Positions 17,883 to 24,647 of a stretch of DNA of 30,061 nt are shown here, piece after piece. Position 1 is the stretch's first letter; every line of letters starts with the position of its first letter. The stretch is from CAYVUB01 sp964454675. Its GTDB lineage: Bacteria > Bacteroidota > Bacteroidia > Flavobacteriales > Flavobacteriaceae. The position numbers and the translations under genes are program-made. Location: positions 1-30,061 of the forward strand of contig CAYVUB010000034.1 of the NCBI GenBank assembly GCA_964454675.1. The letters run 5' to 3'. Under the pieces are notes generated by a model. It made no database searches and was not told the origin of the DNA. It saw nothing but the letters and a program-made list of their open reading frames with translations.

Positions 17883-18878
17883 ATGAAGCCAACACTTGAT
17901 AAAACAGATAAACTTTCAATTAGTATTACGGTAGTTGTAATAACCGGAGTGCTGAGTTCGTTTTTAGATTTTGGGCTTTTATCGGTCTTTTTTAGTGTTG
18001 TAATGCCGTTAATTTTTATCCTGAATTGCGCTTTAGCAGTTTACGGCATTTTTAAAAAAAAATACTTCAATCTCATTGGAATCATTATTTTTCTGCTTTT
18101 TTATAATTCCTTTTTTCAGTTTTCTATCGTTTCAGATACAGAACCAGATGCCATAAGTGTTTTAACTTATAACATAAAAGAATTTAAACAGCCAACTCAT
18201 GTTAATACAAAACAAAATACATCAACTGAAATTATAAAATTTATCGATTCTTTAAATGCAGATATCTTGGTTTTTCAGGAATCTTCCTATAAAGAAGGCA
18301 CAAAATTAAAGGACTATCCTTACGTTTTCCTGGGTTACAGAGAAGATATTGATAAATCACTTCTTGCCATATATTCTAAATATCCAATAGTCAACGAAGG
18401 ATACATAGACTTCCCGGACACAAAGAATAACGCCATTTATGCCGATATAAAAATAATGCAGGATACTATACGAATTTACAACTCGCATTTACAGTCGTTT
18501 GTTGTTGATCAATATGTAATAGCTAATGACTACAAAAATTTTAACTTTTGGAAAAACATAAGCAGTACAATTACAAAGCAAATAGAGCAAGCTAAACTAA
18601 TTAAAAATCACGCCGGTAATTCCAACAAAAAAGTGATTATTTGCGGAGATTTTAATGCAACACCATATAGCCAACCTTATAGAATATTAAAAAAAGGGAT
18701 GAATGATTCTTATGTGAGCAACGGTAATGGTTTTGGGAAAACATATTCCCTTTTAAATTACCCGTTACGATTAGATTATTTTATTAATAATGAACACATT
18801 AAAGTATTGAGCCATAAAAATTTCACTTTAAACCTATCAGATCACGAACCTGTATTTGTTAAGTTTAAAATTAAATAA
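17883..18878 (+). CDS. Membrane-anchored endonuclease/exonuclease/phosphatase-family protein
   Basis: This 331-residue protein has three hydrophobic segments in the first about 80 residues, then a soluble EEP-fold domain with LTYNIKEF, DILVFQES, ICGDFNATP, LRLDYF and a closing LSDHEPV. These are the metal-binding and catalytic blocks of the DNase I/sphingomyelinase-like superfamily (Asn, Glu, GD-x-N and SDH). The same membrane-EEP layout is common in Bacteroidota. The substrate is not known: the fold covers nucleases, phospholipases and phosphatases. Its place between a PglA-like transferase and the PglC-type enzyme suggests a job on a lipid-linked or phosphorylated intermediate, but this is speculation. 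The upstream gap of 266 bp is almost wholly the MITE-like element, so it was probably once 17 bp from the preceding gene. Confidence 0.88.
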   Translation: MKPTLDKTDKLSISITVVVITGVLSSFLDFGLLSVFFSVVMPLIFILNCALAVYGIFKKKYFNLIGIIIFLLFYNSFFQFSIVSDTEPDAISVLTYNIKEFKQPTHVNTKQNTSTEIIKFIDSLNADILVFQESSYKEGTKLKDYPYVFLGYREDIDKSLLAIYSKYPIVNEGYIDFPDTKNNAIYADIKIMQDTIRIYNSHLQSFVVDQYVIANDYKNFNFWKNISSTITKQIEQAKLIKNHAGNSNKKVIICGDFNATPYSQPYRILKKGMNDSYVSNGNGFGKTYSLLNYPLRLDYFINNEHIKVLSHKNFTLNLSDHEPVFVKFKIK

Positions 18879-18946
18879 TGTGAGTTTAAATTTATTTTGT
18901 CGCTAAAAACAGTTTATTTTGTTTTGAGAATTATATCAAACAGAAA

Positions 18947-19561
18947 ATGAGAAAACTATACATTGTAATTAAACGTCTATTTGATTTTTTAGCTGCTTTA
19001 ACAGGCTTGATTATCATATCGCCAATATTCGTGACGCTTATACTAATTTTATGTATATCCAATAACGGCAAACCATTTTTCTATCAGGCACGCACCGGCA
19101 AAAAAGGAAGGATTTTTACAATCATTAAGTTTAAAACGATGAATGATAAAAAAGATAAAAACGGAAACCTATTGCCTGCCCTGGAACGTGTAACGAAAGT
19201 TGGTAATTTTTGCCGGAAGTTTTCTCTGGACGAATTGCCTCAATTGATAAATATTCTTAAAGGCGATATGAGCCTCATAGGTCCTCGCCCGCTCTTGCCA
19301 CAATATTTACAACATTATAATGAACGGCAAAACAAACGGCACGAAGTATTACCGGGAATTACGGGTTGGGCACAAGTAAATGGCAGAAACACAATAAGCT
19401 GGGAACAAAAATTTGAATATGATGTATATTATGTTGAAAACCTGTCTTTTTGTTTAGATTTTAAAATTATAATAAAAACTATCGATAAAGTCATCAACAG
19501 AGCAGATATTAACAACTCTGAAACTACCAACATGCCGGAATTTAAGGGTACCAAAGATTAA
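18947..19561 (+). CDS. pglC: PglC-type phosphoglycosyl transferase (bacterial sugar transferase)
   Basis: This small monotopic phosphoglycosyl transferase has 204 residues, the size of PglC rather than the longer WcaJ/WbaP forms. An N-terminal re-entrant helix (about residues 10-32) is followed by FKTMND and the catalytic Asp95-Glu96 dyad in SLDELPQ. Next come GDMSLIGPRPLL, then RHEVLPGITGWAQVNGRN and SWEQKFEYDVYYV. The last strings closely match my memory of Campylobacter PglC. The reaction is transfer of a sugar-1-phosphate from a UDP-sugar to undecaprenyl phosphate, starting the repeat unit at the inner membrane. The neighbouring aminotransferase and 4,6-dehydratase would make a fitting UDP-amino-dideoxy sugar donor. 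It ends 27 bp from the convergent stop of the minus-strand GT2 gene. Confidence 0.92.
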   Translation: MRKLYIVIKRLFDFLAALTGLIIISPIFVTLILILCISNNGKPFFYQARTGKKGRIFTIIKFKTMNDKKDKNGNLLPALERVTKVGNFCRKFSLDELPQLINILKGDMSLIGPRPLLPQYLQHYNERQNKRHEVLPGITGWAQVNGRNTISWEQKFEYDVYYVENLSFCLDFKIIIKTIDKVINRADINNSETTNMPEFKGTKD

Positions 19562-19588
19562 CAGGAATAGCTTTTAGCAAGTCTAAAA

Positions 19589-20542
19589 TTATTTCAGTAA
19601 TTTCCTGAAAGGCCAGAGAGCAAAAAACAGGGATTTAATTATATAAGAATCAATAGATTTCAAATATACCTTCAATGGATAATCGAGATATTTGGATGAA
19701 CGAATAGTTACATATAATGATTTTAAAAAAAACACCGGCGATTTAAAAAAATACGTATTAAAAAACCAATTATTTATTGCAATACCGTTTAAAATCGTGC
19801 CAAAAGCAGTTCTTGATGTCATAGGAGTATTCATAATAGAACCTTCTACGTCAGTGTAATAAATTCGGAGTGTTTTATTTACGCATTTTGTTAAAAAACC
19901 ATTTCCTGCTACAGTGTTCCAGATAATTCCTTCGGGTATAAAGCCATAATTAAGCATCTCAGGATTTATAGCTATACTTTTTAAGACTTCTGTTTTGGTA
20001 AAGCCCCATTTTTCTCCAACAATCTGTTTTTTAATTCCTGCCTCAAAAGTATTGCAATAAAATGGGTCTTCAGGAAATGATTCACCAACACGGTTTCCGT
20101 ATTGATCTTCACATAAAGCTGTTACGGCAGCAACTTTAGACTTTAATTTTTCCGGTATGCTCTCATATTCATTATTGAAAATTTCGAGTGCATTTGGGTA
20201 ACATTCATCATCACCATCAAACGGGAGTAAAAATTCACCTTGAGCCAGCTCGATAGATTGGATAAAACAACTCATTTTGTGTTTATTCACTTTATTGTTG
20301 ATATAGTGAATAGTAAGAGGAGATGTTTCAATAATTTTGGTTATAACTTCGTGGGACTTATCAGTCGATGCGTCATTTATAACAAGCCATTCAAAGTCCT
20401 TATATGTTTGATTCAATAATGAATCGTGAACTTTTTTAATTGATTTTTCACAATTAAAAACAGGTGTAAATACAGTAAACTTATAGTTATAGGATTTTGG
20501 CAGTTGCTTTTTGTAAACCGGCATTAGACCCTTAAAATTCAT
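19589..20542 (-). CDS. Glycosyltransferase family 2
   Basis: This 317-residue GT-A fold protein begins with the classic FTVFTPVFNCEKSI start and then FEWLVINDASTD. An acidic DGDD at 109-112 (PFDGDDE) acts as the metal-binding DxD region. It lacks the multiple membrane helices of processive synthases, though the C-terminus is hydrophobic and basic (YIIKSLFFALWPFRKLL) and may touch the membrane. It is the last gene of a four-gene minus-strand group, 18 bp after the HAD gene. A second Met at residue 7 is an alternative start. It likely adds one sugar to the repeat; the donor is unknown. Confidence 0.88.
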   Translation of the reverse strand: MNFKGLMPVYKKQLPKSYNYKFTVFTPVFNCEKSIKKVHDSLLNQTYKDFEWLVINDASTDKSHEVITKIIETSPLTIHYINNKVNKHKMSCFIQSIELAQGEFLLPFDGDDECYPNALEIFNNEYESIPEKLKSKVAAVTALCEDQYGNRVGESFPEDPFYCNTFEAGIKKQIVGEKWGFTKTEVLKSIAINPEMLNYGFIPEGIIWNTVAGNGFLTKCVNKTLRIYYTDVEGSIMNTPMTSRTAFGTILNGIAINNWFFNTYFFKSPVFFLKSLYVTIRSSKYLDYPLKVYLKSIDSYIIKSLFFALWPFRKLLK

Positions 20543-20560
20543 GGCTGTTCAATTTATAAA

Positions 20561-21217
20561 TTAAGTAATATGTATATCCTTTAATGCTAAAACAGATTCG
20601 TGAGGCTGATGTTCAATATCCATATATTTATGAGATTCAAAATGGATGTTTTTACCATTATCTATCAAAGCTATACTTTTCCATCCCAGCGCATTAGGGG
20701 CAATAAAATCTTTGCTTAAATTATCTGCAATGTAATAATAAACATTTCCCTGCAAGGCATTTTCTATCGCTTTAAAATTTGCCAGGCTTGGTTTTTCTGA
20801 ACCTATTTCTTCTGATATTACAATTTTATCAAAATATTCTGATATTCCCAGACTTTCAATTTTGGCTCGTTGTGTATTGGCGCGCCCGTCGGTTATCAGT
20901 CCTGTTTTTCCGTTTTTGAATTTTATGGCATCAAGAAGGTCAAGTACACCATCAAACAATTGAATTTCGGGTTTATGATTTCGATACATATCAATCAAGG
21001 CTTTACTATCAATTTTATAAAAACCGGAAAGAAACTCAAACACGTTAACCTTACTTCTGTACATAGAAAACATTCTTGAATATAATGGTTTCCAGTTATC
21101 GGGTTCTAAAAAAACGGCAATAGATTTATATGCCGATTGTAAGTAATCCAGCTCGTTGTATAAGGTATCATCCAAATCAAAGACAACAACGGTGTTAGTA
21201 TTAACCTTTATATCCAT
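20561..21217 (-). CDS. HAD-superfamily hydrolase
   Basis: This 218-residue protein has haloacid-dehalogenase motifs in order: FDLDDTLYN with nucleophile Asp14 and general acid Asp16, GLITDGR (motif II Thr), EKPS (motif III Lys) and YIADNLSKDF (motif IV region). An alpha-helical cap lies between motifs I and II, as in subfamily IA. Family members are mostly phosphatases of small metabolites. Its start overlaps the end of the ATP-grasp gene by 17 bp, so the two are likely made together and act in one pathway. A phosphorylated precursor or product of the ATP-grasp reaction is a reasonable guess at substrate, but nothing in the sequence fixes it. Confidence 0.88.
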   Translation of the reverse strand: MDIKVNTNTVVVFDLDDTLYNELDYLQSAYKSIAVFLEPDNWKPLYSRMFSMYRSKVNVFEFLSGFYKIDSKALIDMYRNHKPEIQLFDGVLDLLDAIKFKNGKTGLITDGRANTQRAKIESLGISEYFDKIVISEEIGSEKPSLANFKAIENALQGNVYYYIADNLSKDFIAPNALGWKSIALIDNGKNIHFESHKYMDIEHQPHESVLALKDIHIT

Positions 21218-22172
21218 GCACTAAAATTTCATCATCATAACGTATCATCAATAAATCGCTCTCCCATACATCAAATTTATCTTCAATGGTTTTAGCCAGT
21301 AAATATTCTTCAATTATCCATTTAGAGAAATTGGCACCGGACAAATATGTCAGTGGATAGCCGCCGCCAAACCGGGGATTTATTTCGATGCCGTAAATTT
21401 TTTCTTTATCTGTTTTATGCAGAAAAAACTGGGACGTGAGACAGCCAACCACACCATTGATATAGCTCAAGTTTTTCTTTATGTGATTGACTAAATAATT
21501 ACTAACAGTCAATGCTTTATAAACTTCGCCATCTCTAACTTCTACTCTTTTTCTTGGCACCACACATTTTAATCTGTGGTCTTTACCATAGTATAAATCG
21601 CATGTAAATTCATCATAATCCTTAGGATCCAGATATTCTAAAAACATTAATTTTTCATTGCTTAAATGATAATTCGTCAAATCTTCTTTAGACTTGATTG
21701 TGTAGGTGTCTATACTCCTGCTTCCATCAATCGGTTTAATGAAAAGCGGAAGGCTGTAATTGTCCTTAGTGTATTCCCGGGCTACATTTATATTATGCTC
21801 TTTAAAAAATTTATGTGTATTCCTTTTATTCCTGCATATAGTCACAAATTCAACTGAACATACGACAACCATAATGCCCTGTTCTTCAAACCGCATCCTG
21901 TTTTTTGCAAGTTCAAGCAATTCAGTATCTATTGTAGGGATAATCAAACCAATACCATGAGTCTTACAAAGCCCTATCAAAACATCAATATAATTGGGAT
22001 CATCCAGTTTTGGGGCTTTAAAAAAAACGTCCGCAATTTGGCAGGCAGCCGATAATGCAGGGTTTGAATCTGACGCATATACTTTTCCTTGCGGGTCTGT
22101 TTTTTTTAATTCTTTTTGAAAAGACCGGACAAGAGACACTCTGCGCCCTGCCGATGTTATTAAGATTTTCAT
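21201..22172 (-). CDS. ATP-grasp domain ligase (carbamoyl-phosphate-synthase-like)
   Basis: This 323-residue protein has an N-terminal Rossmann-like pre-ATP-grasp domain (KILITSAGRRVSLV, VYASDSNPALSAA, IIPTIDTELLELA). The ATP-grasp fold follows, with FIKPIDGSRSID and the Mg-binding EINPRFGGG at 263-271. The family joins a carboxylate, activated as acyl phosphate, to an amine or thiol. It resembles the CarB/PylC-like ATP-grasp proteins often seen in capsule loci, whose substrates are mostly unproven. Next to an aminotransferase that would make a 4-amino sugar, ligation of a small acid or amino acid to that amine is attractive, but inferred. It overlaps the HAD gene by 17 bp and starts 37 bp after the FemAB-like gene. 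Confidence 0.88.
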   Translation of the reverse strand: MKILITSAGRRVSLVRSFQKELKKTDPQGKVYASDSNPALSAACQIADVFFKAPKLDDPNYIDVLIGLCKTHGIGLIIPTIDTELLELAKNRMRFEEQGIMVVVCSVEFVTICRNKRNTHKFFKEHNINVAREYTKDNYSLPLFIKPIDGSRSIDTYTIKSKEDLTNYHLSNEKLMFLEYLDPKDYDEFTCDLYYGKDHRLKCVVPRKRVEVRDGEVYKALTVSNYLVNHIKKNLSYINGVVGCLTSQFFLHKTDKEKIYGIEINPRFGGGYPLTYLSGANFSKWIIEEYLLAKTIEDKFDVWESDLLMIRYDDEILVHGYKG

Positions 22173-22209
22173 TTTTTCAAATCAAGTATAATTGTGGAGA
22201 TTAATTAAT

Positions 22210-23226
22210 TTATTCGGGGCATCTGTATCGGGGAAAAAAATCAAAATTACCATTTTCTACAGATGCAGAAAGTTCGTTATATATGTTTTCATTGACTACG
22301 CATTGCCATACTGAGAATTTTTTTAAAGTTTTTGAAAAAGATTTTTTAAACCGCAACAAAGAATCGTCTTTACTATTCAAACCACCACCTAAATTAAGCA
22401 CTTTATAGTTTTCTTTGGTACCTTCAACTCTCATTTCGTCAATCAGCAGTTTTATTGCTCCGATGTCTAAATAATCTGTTTTAGTGCCTGATAAGTGATA
22501 TTGAATAATATTGTTTGTTTTTATAAACATGGCACCGGAAATAATTTCATCGGTTTCGACCAATGAAGCTAACAGAATTTCAATTTTGCTATGGTCATTA
22601 TGTGAAAATTTGTAGAAGTAATCTTCATTAAAAAAGTAAGATTGTTTAGCCTCAACACGTTTCATATTTTCATAATACAAATTGATAAATTCTGTGATAT
22701 CATCTTTACATTCGGCTTTTCTTATAGTACACAGCTTACGAGCTCTATTGATTTGAGATTTTATTCTTTTTTGATATTGCTGTCGCTGCTCTTCTAAACT
22801 TTCTGTCATACCTATCATTACAATATCACCTTTTTCATTGATGTCACCAACAGTATCCAAAATAATATCTTGATAAGGTAAATACGGGTTTAATCTTGAA
22901 AAAACCGATACTATCTGATTATCTTCAAAAAAATCATATAACTCTTTTTTAAATAATTTGTTATCAAAATCTTCTGTAATATTTTTTGAAATTGGTCCCG
23001 CATATCCATACACCGAAGTTGCATCAAAATATGGCGTATTGTCTATTTTACGTATCAATAGCGGCAACCCAATAATAACATCGTCTTGAGTGTATTTAAT
23101 TAAAATTGGCTTTTCATTGTTAGTATTTGAAAGTACATGATAATCATAAGTACTATAAAAATCATAAGCATTTACTTCTTCAATAAGTAAGTCCCATTCT
23201 TTTTTAGTCGTAATTATTTCAATCAT
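22210..23226 (-). CDS. FemAB/GNAT-fold acyl- or aminoacyl-transferase
   Basis: I read this 338-residue soluble protein as a two-lobe GNAT-like protein of the FemAB / Acetyltransf_6 type. It has a central RQQYQKRIKSQINRARK basic segment that resembles the R-x-x-I-R-x-A-x-K stretch of that family. This is followed by INLYYENMKR, then SGAMFIKTNNIIQYHLSGT and a closing YKVLNLGGGLNSKDDSLLRFKKSF, which matches the typical LGGG...D...L..FK end. Family members transfer amino acids from tRNA (FemX) or acyl groups to amines. It is the first gene of the minus-strand group, divergent from the aminotransferase. It could acylate the 4-amino sugar in place of PglD; this is inference. Confidence 0.82.
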   Translation of the reverse strand: MIEIITTKKEWDLLIEEVNAYDFYSTYDYHVLSNTNNEKPILIKYTQDDVIIGLPLLIRKIDNTPYFDATSVYGYAGPISKNITEDFDNKLFKKELYDFFEDNQIVSVFSRLNPYLPYQDIILDTVGDINEKGDIVMIGMTESLEEQRQQYQKRIKSQINRARKLCTIRKAECKDDITEFINLYYENMKRVEAKQSYFFNEDYFYKFSHNDHSKIEILLASLVETDEIISGAMFIKTNNIIQYHLSGTKTDYLDIGAIKLLIDEMRVEGTKENYKVLNLGGGLNSKDDSLLRFKKSFSKTLKKFSVWQCVVNENIYNELSASVENGNFDFFPRYRCPE

Positions 23227-23525
23227 TTTTAAATTAAGTTTGAGAGGGTTAGTTTTATTTGTGTAAATATAATTGAATCAGCACATACACTTTAACTTTT
23301 GAATCTGTTTTTTTTATATCTTAACCAAGATAATAATTATTGTACACTTATAAGAAGTAAAATCTTTCGTATTATAAATACAATTAACACGTAAAAATTT
23401 ACATTTTATCGGTTTAATTTGGGCTGAACTATCATTATAATTGATATTTACCATAATAATCATGTCCCAAATCCCCTCTATTGGCATGAAATTGAATAAT
23501 AGCGCCTTACTTAACAATTTTGATT
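23227..23525. other. Divergent intergenic region between FemAB-like and aminotransferase genes
   Basis: This 299-bp AT-rich gap must hold the promoter of the minus-strand group, and perhaps one for the aminotransferase group. I found no convincing TTG/TAnnTTTG pair in either direction. A small hairpin TATCTT-AACC-AAGATA lies near 23317-23332, but it is not followed by a T-run in either useful direction. No RNA or extra gene could be supported. Confidence 0.5.
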
Positions 23526-24644
23526 ATGGATACCAAAATATGGCTGTCTTCGCCACACATGAGCGGCAAAGAGCAAGACTATATAAAAACAGCTTTTGAT
23601 ACCAACTGGATTGCACCATTGGGACCGAATGTCACAGGATTTGAAAATGACATTCAGGACTATCTTAAAGAAGACAGTCTTGTGGCTGCATTGAGTTCCG
23701 GTACTGCCGCTATTCATTTGGCACTTATTTTACTTGGTGTATCAAAAGGCGACGAAGTACTTTGCCAGAGCAAAACGTTTTCGGCTTCGGCAAATCCTAT
23801 TGCTTATCAGGGAGCTGTTCCTGTTTTTATTGACAGCGAAAAAGACACTTGGAATATGTGTCCCGAACAATTGGAAATCGCCATAAAAGACCGAATCAAT
23901 AAAGGAAAAACACCAAAAGCCATTATTACCGTTCACCTATATGGAATGCCGTATAAAGTTGATGAGATAAAAGCCATCGCATCCCAATATGAAATTCCTG
24001 TTATAGAAGACAGTGCCGAAGCTTTAGGCAGCACATATAAAGGGAAAAAATGCGGCACGTTTGGGGATATTTCCATATTATCATTTAACGGAAACAAAAT
24101 CATTACCACTTCCGGTGGCGGCGCGTTGGTTACCAAAAATGAAGCTCTGAAGAAAAAAGCAGTTTTTCTGGCAACGCAAGCCAGAGATAATGCTGTTGAA
24201 TATTTACATTCGAGTATAGGTTATAATTACAGAATGTCAAACGTTCTGGCAGGAATAGGCAGAGGTCAGATGACTGTTATTGGTGACAGAGTGGCAAAAC
24301 GACGTAGCAATTATGAGTTTTACCATTCAAATTTAAAAAATATAGAAGGCATAACGTTTTTAAACGAACCCGAACATTATTTTTCAAACAGATGGCTGTC
24401 TTGTATATTAACAAAATCTGAAAATGCGCGGGAAGACATCCGGTTGTTACTGGAAAAAGAAAATATAGAGTCAAGACCTCTGTGGAAACCTATGCACCTG
24501 CAACCTGTTTTTAAAGATGCGCCCGCATATTTAAACGGCGTTTCTGACGACTTATTTAAAAAAGGCTTATGTTTGCCAAGCGGTTCCAACTTAACTGATA
24601 CAGAACTAAATAAAGTAATATCTATAATAAAAACGTATTTTTAG
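23526..24644 (+). CDS. PglE-like DegT/DnrJ/EryC1/StrS aminotransferase
   Basis: This 372-residue PLP-dependent sugar aminotransferase uses ATG at 23526; a TTG two codons upstream is less likely. The start KIWLSSPHMSG and PLGPNVTGFE, the SSGTAAIHLAL segment, VIEDSAEALGS and FNGNKIITTSGGG with the PLP Schiff-base Lys191 are all typical. The end (PLWKPMHLQPVF) is common to WecE, PglE and related enzymes. The likely reaction is transfer of an amino group from glutamate to C4 of a UDP-4-keto-6-deoxy-HexNAc. The 4,6-dehydratase that would make that keto sugar starts 3 bp downstream. Position-3 aminotransferases share this fold, so C4 is inferred from the neighbour. Confidence 0.93.
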   Translation: MDTKIWLSSPHMSGKEQDYIKTAFDTNWIAPLGPNVTGFENDIQDYLKEDSLVAALSSGTAAIHLALILLGVSKGDEVLCQSKTFSASANPIAYQGAVPVFIDSEKDTWNMCPEQLEIAIKDRINKGKTPKAIITVHLYGMPYKVDEIKAIASQYEIPVIEDSAEALGSTYKGKKCGTFGDISILSFNGNKIITTSGGGALVTKNEALKKKAVFLATQARDNAVEYLHSSIGYNYRMSNVLAGIGRGQMTVIGDRVAKRRSNYEFYHSNLKNIEGITFLNEPEHYFSNRWLSCILTKSENAREDIRLLLEKENIESRPLWKPMHLQPVFKDAPAYLNGVSDDLFKKGLCLPSGSNLTDTELNKVISIIKTYF

Positions 24645-24647
24645 TAC

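Noticed and set aside
23314..23517. 67-codon minus-strand ORF in the divergent gap
   Set aside because: It has no recognisable motif or signal, is AT-driven in composition, and fills the region where promoters are expected. It was not supported as a gene.
23520..23522. TTG start for the aminotransferase gene
   Set aside because: The ATG at 23526 matches the usual N-terminus of the family (short leader then KIWLSSPHM).
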